A stretch of 7,485 nucleotides of DNA from Roseomonas sp. GTDB taxonomy: Bacteria > Pseudomonadota > Alphaproteobacteria > Acetobacterales > Acetobacteraceae. The position numbers and the translations under genes are program-made. Below the pieces are notes generated by a model, which worked only from the letters and a program-made list of their open reading frames with translations, had not been told where the DNA came from and made no database searches. The stretch spans positions 1 through 7,485 of the forward strand of contig JADCFR010000477.1 in the NCBI GenBank assembly GCA_020249415.1, given 5' to 3'. Position 1 is the stretch's first letter. Each line of letters begins with the position of its first letter. Of the stretch, positions 1 through 6,291 are shown in pieces.

Positions 1-768
1 TATCCGCTGGTGCCGGGATACGAATCGGTTGGGCGCGTGGTGCAGGCCGGTGCTGCCGCGGGCCGGCAGCCAGGTGAGGCGGTTTTCGTCCCAGGCGCGC
101 GCTGCTTTGGCGATATTCGTGGATTGTTTGGCGGCGCTGCCGCGCGGCTTGTGGTGGCCGGTGCGCGCGTGACGCCGGTTGATCCCGCACTTGGCGCAGA
201 TGCTGTGCTTTTGGCGCTGGCGGCAACCGCGCATCACGCCATGGCGTTGCCGAATGCGGCCATTCCGGAATTGATCATCGGCCATGGTGTGCTGGGGCGC
301 CTGCTGGCACGCATCATCATCGCCGCCGGCCATCCCGCGCCGATGGTCTGGGAAAGTAACCCCGCACGGCGCGATGGCGCGAATGGCTATATGGTTGTTG
401 ATCCGGCGGAAGATACGCGACGCGATTATCGCGCCATTTGTGACGTCAGCGGCGATGCCGCTTTGCTGGATACGCTGATTGCGCGCCTTGCCCCTGGTGG
501 TGTGGTGACGCTGGCTGGTTTTTACAGCGCGCCGCTTTCCTTCACCTTCCCGCCGGCCTTCATGCGTGAAGCACGCATCGCCATCGCTGCGGAATGGAAA
601 CAGCCCGATCTGGATGCGGTGAATGCGCTGATTGCAGCGCGCCGCCTTTCCCTTTCCGGCTTGATCACGCATCGCGCTGCCGCTGATGCGGCGCCGGAAG
701 CCTATCGTCAGGCTTTTGAAGATCCTGCCTGCCTCAAAATGGTTTTGGACTGGAGAAACAAACAATGA
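1..768 (+). CDS. bchC: 3-hydroxyethyl bacteriochlorophyllide a dehydrogenase (BchC), 5'-truncated
   Basis: The reading frame is open from base 1, so the true start lies upstream. About 255 residues are visible and roughly 60 N-terminal ones are missing compared with the usual length of about 310. BchC is a medium-chain dehydrogenase/reductase that oxidises the C3 1-hydroxyethyl group to acetyl late in bacteriochlorophyll a synthesis. The visible part opens with the MDR-like segment [14 protein letters not shown] Rossmann nucleotide-binding motif, GHGVLG, lies at visible residues 94-99, followed by a conserved glycine-rich stretch ([11 protein letters not shown]) typical of the fold. Its stop codon overlaps the bchX start (ATGA), which suggests translational coupling. 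The GTG at base 10 lies inside the conserved segment and is not the start. Assignment rests on sequence resemblance to BchC plus the bchCXYZ order. Confidence 0.93.
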   Translation, partial: YPLVPGYESVGRVVQAGAAAGRQPGEAVFVPGARCFGDIRGLFGGAAARLVVAGARVTPVDPALGADAVLLALAATAHHAMALPNAAIPELIIGHGVLGRLLARIIIAAGHPAPMVWESNPARRDGANGYMVVDPAEDTRRDYRAICDVSGDAALLDTLIARLAPGGVVTLAGFYSAPLSFTFPPAFMREARIAIAAEWKQPDLDAVNALIAARRLSLSGLITHRAAADAAPEAYRQAFEDPACLKMVLDWRNKQ

Positions 769-1781
769 ATGCTGTTCCGGGGAAGCCAAGCGGTCCATCC
801 ATGAATGCGATGCACAACGCATTGCGTGCGGAGGCATCCACGCCGCCTGATGGGGTGCTCACTTCACCCGCCGCCAAGAAAACCCAGATCATCGCCATCT
901 ATGGCAAGGGCGGTATCGGCAAGTCCTTCACGCTGGCGAACCTCAGCTACATGATGGCGCAGCAGGGCAGGCGCGTTTTATTGATTGGTTGCGACCCGAA
1001 AAGCGACACAACGTCGCTGCTATTTGGTGGGCGTTCCTGCCCGACCATCATTGAAACCTCATCGAAAAAGAAGGCCGCCGGTGAGGCTGTTGCCATTGGC
1101 GATGTCTGCTTCAAGCGCGATGGTGTTTTCGCCATGGAATTGGGCGGCCCGGAAGTGGGCCGGGGCTGCGGTGGGCGCGGCATCATCCATGGTTTCGAAT
1201 TGCTGGAAAAACTCGGCTTCCATCAATGGGATTTCGACTATGTCTTGCTCGACTTCCTGGGCGATGTGGTCTGCGGCGGCTTCGGCCTGCCGATTGCACG
1301 TGACATGTGCCAGAAGGTGATTGTGGTCGGGTCGAACGACCTGCAATCGCTTTATGTCGCCAACAATGTTTGCTCCGCCGTCGAATACTTCCGCAAGCTT
1401 GGCGGCAATGTCGGTGTGGCCGGCATGGTCATCAACAAGGATGACGGCACCGGCGAGGCCCATGCTTTCGCCGCTGAGGCAGGCATTCCTGTGCTGGCCG
1501 CCATTCCGGCGGATGAGGATATTCGCCGCAAATCCGCGAATTATGAAATCATCGGCAAGCCCGGCGGGCGTTGGGCTTCGGTGTTTGAACAACTCGCGCT
1601 CCAAGTCGCAGAAGCGCCACCGCTGCGTCCGACGCCACTCAGCCAAGAAAACCTGCTTGGCCTGTTCAAGGGTGAAGCTGTGGGCCGCGGTGTGGTGCTG
1701 AACCCCGCCACCATGGAAGACATGTGCGCGGCGGAAGTGCTGAACAAGCCATCCCTTGAAGTGGTGTATGAGGGCGTCTGA
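765..1781 (+). CDS. bchX: Chlorophyllide a reductase iron protein (BchX)
   Basis: BchX is the ATP-dependent, NifH-like electron donor of chlorophyllide a oxidoreductase. It passes electrons to BchYZ for reduction of ring B (C7=C8) of chlorophyllide a in the cytoplasm. The 338-residue product has a P-loop, GKGGIGKS, at residues 47-54 and the CDPKSDTT switch region at 76-83. The two cysteines that would bridge the [4Fe-4S] cluster between subunits are C135 (in GRGCGGRG) and C170 (in DVVCGGFG). The first 38 residues are a poorly conserved extension, as is usual for BchX compared with BchL. The ATG at 765 overlaps the bchC stop and has GGAG at 752-755, nine bases upstream. A second ATG at 801 is possible but has no better ribosome site. 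Length and motifs are normal for the family. Confidence 0.97.
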   Translation: MNAVPGKPSGPSMNAMHNALRAEASTPPDGVLTSPAAKKTQIIAIYGKGGIGKSFTLANLSYMMAQQGRRVLLIGCDPKSDTTSLLFGGRSCPTIIETSSKKKAAGEAVAIGDVCFKRDGVFAMELGGPEVGRGCGGRGIIHGFELLEKLGFHQWDFDYVLLDFLGDVVCGGFGLPIARDMCQKVIVVGSNDLQSLYVANNVCSAVEYFRKLGGNVGVAGMVINKDDGTGEAHAFAAEAGIPVLAAIPADEDIRRKSANYEIIGKPGGRWASVFEQLALQVAEAPPLRPTPLSQENLLGLFKGEAVGRGVVLNPATMEDMCAAEVLNKPSLEVVYEGV

Positions 1782-1785
1782 GGGC

Positions 1786-3300
1786 ATGGATACACTCCCC
1801 CCTCCTTCGCCGCCTGCCGCCACTGAAGGCGCTGCCTGCCATGGCGGGCGGGAAACGCTGGAAGCCGCCGCGCGTGCTGCGGGCAAGTCCGACGTGATGG
1901 ATAAGCTTGCAGCGGATTACCCGCGTGGGCCGCATGACCAGCCGCAATCCATGTGTCCGGCCTTCGGGTCTTTGCGCGTTGGTTTGCGCATGCGCCGTGT
2001 CGCGACCATCCTTTCTGGCAGTGCGTGCTGCGTCTATGGCTTGACTTTCACAAGCCATTTCTATGGCGCGCGCCGCACCGTGGGTTATGTGCCCTTCAAT
2101 TCCGAAACGCTCGTCACCGGCAAGCTTTTCGAAGATATTCGCGACGCTGTCTATGATCTGGCGAAGCCTGAGAATTATGACGCGGTCATCGTCACCAATC
2201 TCTGTGTGCCTACAGCTTCTGGCGTCCCGCTTGACCTGCTGCCGAAGCAGATCAATGGCGTGCGCGTCATTGGTATCGATGTCCCAGGTTTTGGTGTGCC
2301 GACCCACGCGGAAGCCAAGGATGTGCTGGCCGGCGCCATGCTGCGCTACGCACGCAATGAGGCTGAGGCTGGTCCGGTAGCACGGCCACGCGATTACGCA
2401 CTGGATCAACGCAGCATCGCGGTGATTGGCGAGTTATTTCCCGCTGATCCGCCAGGAATTGGTGCGTTGATCCAGCCCATGGGGCTGACCTTGGCGCCGC
2501 AAACCCCGGCGCGTGAATGGCGTGATCTATACGCAGCTTTGGATAGCGTGGCGGTGGCTGCGGTGCATCCCTTCTATACCGCGAGCATTCGCGAATTCCG
2601 CGCGGCGGGTCGCCCGGTGGTGGGCTCCGCGCCGGTGGGTGTGGAAGGCACCGATGCCTGGCTTTCGGCGATTGGTGCTGCGGCGGGCGTGAAGCCATCC
2701 GAAATCGAAGCCGCCAAGGCACGCGCTTTGCCTGCCATTCGCGGCGCACTCGCCGGCAATCCGGTGAAGGCGCGCATTACGGTTTCTGGCTATGAAGGTT
2801 CGGAATTGCTGGTGGCGCGCCTGCTGATCGAAGCCGGCGCTGAAGTACCTTATGTTGGCACCGCCGCCCCGCGCACGGAATGGAGTGCGGCGGATCGCGA
2901 ATGGCTCGAAGCGCATGGCTGCCATGTGCAGTATCGCGCGAGCCTGGAACAGGACATCGCCGCAATGAAAGAAGCGCGGCCTGATCTTGCGCTTGGCACA
3001 ACACCCTTGGTGCAGAAGGCCAAGGAAATGGGTACGCCCGCGCTGTATTTCACCAATATGGTTTCCGCCCGGCCGCTTTTTGGCCCTGCTGGAGCCGCTT
3101 CCATGGCCGGTATTGTTGCAGCGCAGACCAATGGACGTGAACGTTTTTCACGCATGGTTTCTTTCTTTGAAGGTGTCGGTACGCCGGATGGTGCGGGCTA
3201 TGGCTTCCGCGACAAGCCAAGCGATCCCCCTGGTTTTCGCGAACGTCAGCGCAAGCTGCGCGCCGCCAAGGCCAAGGCGGAAGAAGCGGTGGGGAGCTGA
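1786..3300 (+). CDS. bchY: Chlorophyllide a reductase subunit BchY
   Basis: BchY is the NifD/BchN-like half of the BchYZ catalytic component, which binds chlorophyllide a and the catalytic-side [4Fe-4S] cluster. I place the start at the ATG at 1786, giving 504 residues, close to the family norm. It lies four bases after the bchX stop, with GAGGG at 1770-1774. The in-frame ATG at 1768 and TTG at 1756 lie inside bchX and have weaker ribosome sites. C57 (in QSMCPAFG), C82 (in GSACCVYG) and C140 (in NLCVPT) are spaced 25 and 58 residues apart. This matches the cluster ligands described for Rhodobacter BchY (C62, C87, C145). The N-terminus is proline- and alanine-rich and variable. The bchZ start follows after two bases, consistent with coupled synthesis of the two subunits. 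Confidence 0.95.
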   Translation: MDTLPPPSPPAATEGAACHGGRETLEAAARAAGKSDVMDKLAADYPRGPHDQPQSMCPAFGSLRVGLRMRRVATILSGSACCVYGLTFTSHFYGARRTVGYVPFNSETLVTGKLFEDIRDAVYDLAKPENYDAVIVTNLCVPTASGVPLDLLPKQINGVRVIGIDVPGFGVPTHAEAKDVLAGAMLRYARNEAEAGPVARPRDYALDQRSIAVIGELFPADPPGIGALIQPMGLTLAPQTPAREWRDLYAALDSVAVAAVHPFYTASIREFRAAGRPVVGSAPVGVEGTDAWLSAIGAAAGVKPSEIEAAKARALPAIRGALAGNPVKARITVSGYEGSELLVARLLIEAGAEVPYVGTAAPRTEWSAADREWLEAHGCHVQYRASLEQDIAAMKEARPDLALGTTPLVQKAKEMGTPALYFTNMVSARPLFGPAGAASMAGIVAAQTNGRERFSRMVSFFEGVGTPDGAGYGFRDKPSDPPGFRERQRKLRAAKAKAEEAVGS

Positions 3301-3302
3301 GC

Positions 3303-4739
3303 ATGCTTGTCCTCGATCATGATCGCGCCGGCGGCTATTGGGGGGCGATCTACGCCTTCTCGGCAGTGCGCGGTCTGCGTGTTGTGATTGATGGGCCGGT
3401 CGGTTGCGAAAATTTACCCGTCACAGCGGTGCTGCATTACACGGATGCGCTGCCGCCGCATGAATTGCCCATTGTGGTGACGGGTCTGGATGAGGATTCA
3501 CTTTCACAGAACGGCACCGAAGGCGCCTTGAAACGCGCTGCCGCGACCCAGGATGCCGAATTACCCGCCGTGGTGGTGACGGGTTCCATCGCCGAGATGA
3601 TTGGCGGCGGCGTGACACCGCAGGGCAGCAATCTGCAGCGCTTCATCTGCCGCACGATTGATGAGGATCAGTGGCAGGCCGCTGACCGTGCCATCATGTG
3701 GCTGTGGAGTGAATTTGGCTCACGCGGTCGCAAGCCAAAGCCCCGCACGCGCAAGGAAGGCGAAAAGCCGCGCGTGAACATCGTCGGCCCCATCTACGGC
3801 ACCTTCAATATGCCATCTGACCTGGCAGAGATTCGCCGGCTGGTGGAGGGCATTGGCTGTGAGATCAATCTGGTCTTCCCGCTGGGTAGCCATGTGGAAG
3901 ATATCGCAAAGCTGCCCGATGCGGATGTGAATATCTGCATGTATCGCGAATTCGGCCGCAAGCTTTGCGAGGAATTGGATCGACCCTATCTGCAAGCGCC
4001 GATTGGCTTGTTTGCGACCACGAATTTCCTCCGCAAGCTTGGTGAATTGACCGGGCTGGACCCGGAGCCCTTTATCGAACGTGAAAAACACACCACGGTG
4101 AAGCCGCTTTGGGATTTGTGGCGCAGCGTGACGCAGGATTTCTACGCCTCTGCCTCCTTCGCGGTGGTGGCTACTGATACCTACGCACGTGGTTTGCAGC
4201 GTTTTCTGCATGATGAAATGGGCATTCCCTGCGCCTTCGCCTTTTCGCGCAAAGCGGGACAGAAGCCCGATAATGCGGCGGTGCGTGATGCGCTGCGCAA
4301 GACACCGCCCTTGGTGCTGTTTGGTTCCTATAATGAACGCATGTATGCGGCGGAAATCAAAAGCCGCGCCATGTATATCCCGGCCAGCTTCCCAGGTGCC
4401 ATCATCCGCCGTGCTACCGGCACGCCTTTCATGGGCTATGCCGGCGCAACCTATATCATCCAGGAATATTGCAACGCCTTGTTTGATGCGTTGTTCCATA
4501 TCCTGCCGCTCGGCACTGATCTTGATCGCGTTGAACCAACCCCGGTGCGTGCGGCGGAACCCTGGGATGCGGCGGCGGTCGCGCTCCTGGATGAACGGGT
4601 GGAACAGGAGCCCTTCCTGCTCCGCATTTCCGCAGCGAAGCGGCTGCGCGAACAGGTTGAACGCGCCGCGCGCGATGCGGCGGAGCCGCGCGTGACGGCA
4701 GAGCGCGTGCAAAAGACTTTGGCGGAGGTCATGGCATGA
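3303..4739 (+). CDS. bchZ: Chlorophyllide a reductase subunit BchZ
   Basis: BchZ is the NifK/BchB-like partner of BchY. Together they form the catalytic heterotetramer of chlorophyllide a oxidoreductase, which receives electrons from BchX. The product has 478 residues. C35, in the motif GPVGCENL, corresponds to the single cluster ligand that BchZ contributes to the BchYZ [4Fe-4S] cluster. The C-terminal 40 or so residues (from about 440, beginning [14 protein letters not shown]) form the helical PCP_red-type tail also found in BchB. The start ATG at 3303 has GGGGAG at 3291-3296, six bases upstream and inside the end of bchY. The stop overlaps the start of a small downstream ORF as ATGA. The last codons of bchZ also carry the GGAGG that would serve that ORF. 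No frameshift or missing key residue is seen. Confidence 0.96.
   Translation: MLVLDHDRAGGYWGAIYAFSAVRGLRVVIDGPVGCENLPVTAVLHYTDALPPHELPIVVTGLDEDSLSQNGTEGALKRAAATQDAELPAVVVTGSIAEMIGGGVTPQGSNLQRFICRTIDEDQWQAADRAIMWLWSEFGSRGRKPKPRTRKEGEKPRVNIVGPIYGTFNMPSDLAEIRRLVEGIGCEINLVFPLGSHVEDIAKLPDADVNICMYREFGRKLCEELDRPYLQAPIGLFATTNFLRKLGELTGLDPEPFIEREKHTTVKPLWDLWRSVTQDFYASASFAVVATDTYARGLQRFLHDEMGIPCAFAFSRKAGQKPDNAAVRDALRKTPPLVLFGSYNERMYAAEIKSRAMYIPASFPGAIIRRATGTPFMGYAGATYIIQEYCNALFDALFHILPLGTDLDRVEPTPVRAAEPWDAAAVALLDERVEQEPFLLRISAAKRLREQVERAARDAAEPRVTAERVQKTLAEVMA
4724..4728 (+). promoter_or_regulatory. Shine-Dalgarno GGAGG for the small ORF at 4736
   Basis: A perfect GGAGG sits in the last bchZ codons, seven bases before the ATG at 4736. 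The pufB site further down has the same motif at the same spacing. This is the main sequence argument that the small ORF between bchZ and pufB is translated. The ATG at 4731 is the penultimate sense codon of bchZ and is only two bases away, too close to use this site. Confidence 0.6.
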
Positions 4740-4900
4740 CGCCCCTTCGCCATTACGAATCTTGTCTGCGAACGGACCGCGGTCAGCGCTGTCGGCACGT
4801 CTCCGATGACAAGAAGGCTTGGGCGGAATTCCGCCTCTGCCGTCCCTGCCGCGCGGGTGGACGCGGTAATGGCCGTAAGGCCAAGTCGGAGGTTTGCTAA
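4736..4900 (+). CDS. Small basic cysteine-rich ORF (54 aa) in the pufQ position, unrecognised
   Basis: I do not recognise this product. The ORF runs from an ATG overlapping the bchZ stop (ATGA) to a TAA that overlaps the pufB start (TAATG). A perfect GGAGG lies seven bases upstream. The predicted 54 residues include five cysteines (C10, C19, C35, C38 and the terminal C54), with CRH at 19-21 and CRPC at 35-38. This arrangement could bind a metal such as zinc, but that is inference. There are 14 Arg/Lys against 6 Asp/Glu, and no hydrophobic segment. PufQ, which occupies this slot in Rhodobacter, is about 74 residues with a membrane helix, so this is not an evident PufQ. About two thirds of third codon positions are G or C, compatible with coding but not decisive in a GC-rich genome. 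The alternative is a leader RNA that happens to be open. Confidence 0.5.
   Translation: MTPLRHYESCLRTDRGQRCRHVSDDKKAWAEFRLCRPCRAGGRGNGRKAKSEVC
4775..4784. promoter_or_regulatory. 10-bp perfect palindrome upstream of pufB
   Basis: GACCGCGGTC is a perfect inverted repeat with no spacer, followed directly by a second short palindrome, AGCGCT (4785-4790). It lies in the bchZ-pufB interval, where a regulator of puf expression could bind. I see no match to the TGT-N12-ACA motif of PpsR/CrtJ around it. In GC-rich DNA a 10-bp palindrome can arise by chance, so a regulatory role is only a possibility. Confidence 0.2.
4822..4835. promoter_or_regulatory. 14-bp perfect palindrome upstream of pufB
   Basis: GGCGGAATTCCGCC is a perfect 14-bp inverted repeat about 65 bases before the pufB start. 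As DNA it could be a dimeric operator. As RNA it could fold into a five-pair stem with an AATT loop. It lies inside the small cysteine-rich ORF, so it may simply be coding sequence. No known regulator site is recognised. Confidence 0.3.
4870..4883 (+). promoter_or_regulatory. Small GTAA-loop hairpin just before the pufB ribosome site
   Basis: The sequence TGGCC-GTAA-GGCCA can form a five-pair stem closed by a GNRA-type tetraloop. It ends four bases before the GGAGG (4888-4892) that serves pufB. A stable stem at this point could influence ribosome loading or mRNA decay at the 5' side of pufB. It also lies within the small ORF, so a translating ribosome would unfold it. The structure is seen; the role is inferred. 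Confidence 0.35.
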
Positions 4901-5076
4901 TGGCCGACACAAGAACGCGCCTGACGGAAGCTCAGGCGAAGGAAGTCCACAACTTGGTGGTCCAGGGATGGGCTTTCTCCGTTTTCGCTTCCATGGGTGC
5001 GCATATCCTCGTGTGGTTGTGGCGGCCGCTTGTCTATACCGGACAAGTGGTTCCGCCCGACTGGCGCTTCTTCTGA
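4900..5076 (+). CDS. pufB: Light-harvesting complex 1 beta polypeptide (PufB)
   Basis: PufB is the beta subunit of the core antenna. It pairs with PufA and binds bacteriochlorophyll a in the ring around the reaction centre in the inner membrane. The product has 58 residues. A short polar N-terminus (LTEAQAKEVH) leads into one membrane helix, residues about 20-41. H35 is the expected axial ligand of B875-type bacteriochlorophyll, and H17 sits at the conserved -18 position. W41, six residues after H35, is the conserved tryptophan of the WRP motif that hydrogen-bonds pigment. After WRP there are 15 residues, longer than in Rhodobacter sphaeroides and more like the tail of Rhodospirillum rubrum. 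The ATG at 4900 is chosen because GGAGG at 4888-4892 lies seven bases upstream. It overlaps the stop of the preceding small ORF as TAATG. Confidence 0.96.
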   Translation: MADTRTRLTEAQAKEVHNLVVQGWAFSVFASMGAHILVWLWRPLVYTGQVVPPDWRFF

Positions 5077-5120
5077 AGGATGTTCCGGGTTGAGGGATAT
5101 TCCTGAGATCTGGAGCGAAA

Positions 5121-5128
5121 GAAAGGAG
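5121..5128 (+). promoter_or_regulatory. Ribosome binding site deciding the pufA start
   Basis: GAAAGGAG ends ten bases before the ATG at 5139 and only one base before the in-frame ATG at 5130. The latter spacing is too short for initiation, so 5139 is the better start. A third in-frame ATG at 5148 would be 19 bases away. The chosen start gives an N-terminus (MHKMWMVID) like other LH1 alpha chains. Confidence 0.65.
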
Positions 5129-5138
5129 AATGTTCGAT

Positions 5139-5318
5139 ATGCATAAAATGTGGATGGTGATTGACGCTCGTCGTGTCGGGTTCCTCGGCGCGGCTGGTGT
5201 GGTGGCGATCGCAGCAGTGATTCACTTCGCTGTTCTGAGCTCGCCGCGCTACTGCGATCATCTTGGTTGGTGCGCAACGACACCGACCTTCACCCCTGGT
5301 CAAAAGCTGGGTGGTTGA
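5139..5318 (+). CDS. pufA: Light-harvesting complex 1 alpha polypeptide (PufA)
   Basis: PufA is the alpha subunit of the LH1 core antenna. The 59-residue product begins with the LH1-type amphipathic motif KMWMVIDARRV (usually ...FDPRRV), followed by a single membrane helix from about residue 13 to 34. H29 in AAVIHF is the expected bacteriochlorophyll ligand, followed by the conserved LSSP turn at 33-36. Odd points lie after this turn. The usual Y-N-W-L sequence, with Trp eleven residues after the His, is replaced by Y38-C-D-H-L-G-W44-C. The tryptophan is therefore displaced to +15, and two cysteines (C39, C45) are present. The tail then runs to 59 residues and ends in a Thr/Pro/Gly-rich stretch. 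The gene lies 62 bases after pufB, as expected for a pufBA pair. The start was chosen by ribosome-site spacing; the alternative at 5130 adds three residues. Confidence 0.94.
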   Translation: MHKMWMVIDARRVGFLGAAGVVAIAAVIHFAVLSSPRYCDHLGWCATTPTFTPGQKLGG

Positions 5319-5322
5319 GCAC

Positions 5323-5346
5323 GGGGCGCGGCTTTGGCCGCGCTTC
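5323..5346 (+). promoter_or_regulatory. First intercistronic hairpin, pufA-pufL
   Basis: GCGCGGC (5326-5332) pairs perfectly with GCCGCGC (5337-5343) around a TTTG loop. Weaker G-U and G-C pairs extend the stem to 5323-5346. It begins five bases after the pufA stop. No T-tract follows, so it is unlikely to be a simple terminator. In Rhodobacter, hairpins in this same gap protect the pufBA message from 3' decay and so set the excess of LH1 over reaction centre. The same role is inferred here. Confidence 0.7.
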
Positions 5347-5354
5347 AGCGAATT

Positions 5355-5382
5355 GGGCGAGGCAGCCGAAACTGCCTCGCCC
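5355..5382 (+). promoter_or_regulatory. Second intercistronic hairpin, pufA-pufL (11-bp perfect stem)
   Basis: GGGCGAGGCAG (5355-5365) and CTGCCTCGCCC (5372-5382) form a perfect 11-pair stem around a six-base loop, CCGAAA. The downstream bases are GCACAAAC, with no T-run, which argues against rho-independent termination. Together with the preceding hairpin it fills most of the 127-base pufA-pufL spacer. It probably acts as a barrier to 3'-to-5' exonucleases, giving more stable pufBA than pufLMC mRNA. The remaining spacer up to the pufL ribosome site (GAGGAG, 5431-5436) holds nothing else I can name. Confidence 0.8.
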
Positions 5383-5445
5383 GCACAAACATCATGAGGG
5401 ACCGCCAGGCGGGCAAAGCCCCCGTCGGGAGAGGAGCATCAAGCG

Positions 5446-6270
5446 ATGGCGATGTTAAGCTTTGAGCGGAAATACCGCGTCCGCGGCGGAACCCTGATAG
5501 GGGGCGACCTGTTCGATTTCTGGATAGGGCCTTTCTATGTCGGGTTCTTTGGCGTGACCTGCGCGTTTTTCAGCTTTGTCGGAACCGCCCTGATCCTCTA
5601 CGGCGCTGCGATTGGCGGGACATGGAATCCCTGGCTGATCAATATCGCGCCGCCGGATCTCAAATATGGGCTGCGCCTCGCGCCAATGCGCGAAGGCGGG
5701 CTTTGGCAGGTGATCACCATCTGCGCGATCGGGGCCTTTGTGTCCTGGGCACTGCGCCAGGCAGAAATATCGCGCAAGCTTGGCATGGGGTATCACATTC
5801 CCATCGCCTATGGTGTCGCGGTTTTCGCCTATGTGACGCTGGTCGTGATCAGGCCGGTGCTGATGGGCGCATGGGGACATGGCTTCCCCTACGGCATTTG
5901 GAGTCACCTCGATTGGGTGTCCAATGTCGGCTATCAATATCTGCATTTCCACTACAATCCAGCGCATATGATCGCGGTGACCTTCTTCTTCACCACGGTG
6001 CTGGCGCTGTCACTGCATGGTGCATTGGTTCTCTCGGCGCTCAATCCGCCGGAAGGTGAACCGGTCAAGACCGCCGAGCATGAGAATACCTTCTTCCGTG
6101 ACTTTATCGGCTATTCGATTGGCACGCTTGGTATTCACCGGCTTGGTCTTTTCCTGGCGCTATCAGCCGGTTTCTGGAGTGCGGTCTGCATTGTGATCAG
6201 TGGTCCTTTCTGGACGCGCGGCTGGCCCGAATGGTGGGGCTGGTGGCTTAACCTGCCGATTTGGCGCTAG
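5446..6270 (+). CDS. pufL: Photosynthetic reaction centre L subunit (PufL)
   Basis: PufL is one of the two membrane-core subunits of the type-2 reaction centre; it binds pigments and forms the QB site. The 274-residue product aligns without gaps to Rhodobacter sphaeroides L, so standard mature numbering (without Met) applies. Present are H153 (accessory bacteriochlorophyll), H173 (special pair), H168 and Y162 near the pair, H190 and H230 (iron), and E212 and S223 (QB protonation). Five membrane helices are expected. Differences are Q104, where Rhodobacter has Glu beside the active bacteriopheophytin, and N213, where Rhodobacter has Asp in the QB proton path. H168 is His rather than the Glu described for Acidiphilium with Zn-bacteriochlorophyll. 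The C-terminus stops at IWR, eight residues shorter than in Rhodobacter. GAGGAG at 5431-5436 lies nine bases before the ATG. Confidence 0.98.
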   Translation: MAMLSFERKYRVRGGTLIGGDLFDFWIGPFYVGFFGVTCAFFSFVGTALILYGAAIGGTWNPWLINIAPPDLKYGLRLAPMREGGLWQVITICAIGAFVSWALRQAEISRKLGMGYHIPIAYGVAVFAYVTLVVIRPVLMGAWGHGFPYGIWSHLDWVSNVGYQYLHFHYNPAHMIAVTFFFTTVLALSLHGALVLSALNPPEGEPVKTAEHENTFFRDFIGYSIGTLGIHRLGLFLALSAGFWSAVCIVISGPFWTRGWPEWWGWWLNLPIWR

Positions 6271-6291
6271 GCGAGGGGAGGGAAAAATCCC

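Noticed and set aside
1768..1785. Upstream ATG as the bchY start
   Set aside because: It lies inside bchX with only a weak ribosome site; the ATG at 1786 has GAGGG at 1770-1774 and gives the usual BchY length.
1059..1886. 275-codon open frame on the minus strand opposite bchX
   Set aside because: It lies antisense to conserved BchX coding sequence, and its translation has no family resemblance.
1666..2409. 247-codon open frame on the minus strand across the bchX-bchY junction
   Set aside because: It spans two real genes on the opposite strand and shows no motif or ribosome site worth noting.
4741..4899. PpsR/CrtJ-type TGT-N12-ACA site before pufB
   Set aside because: I looked for the motif at the TGT triplets in this interval and found no matching ACA at the right spacing.
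4736..4900. Small ORF as PufQ
   Set aside because: PufQ has a hydrophobic membrane segment and about 74 residues; this ORF has no hydrophobic stretch, five cysteines and 54 residues.
3720..4910. 396-codon open frame on the minus strand opposite bchZ
   Set aside because: It is fully antisense to a well-conserved gene, shows no recognisable domain, and such long mirror frames are common in GC-rich coding DNA.
4806..5093. 95-codon open frame on the plus strand across the small ORF and pufB
   Set aside because: It is out of frame with pufB, whose translation has clear LH1 beta features, and no good ribosome site supports it.
5355..5390. Rho-independent terminator after pufA
   Set aside because: The stem is strong but no T-tract follows, and pufL, a partner gene, lies just downstream, so an mRNA-stability hairpin is more likely.
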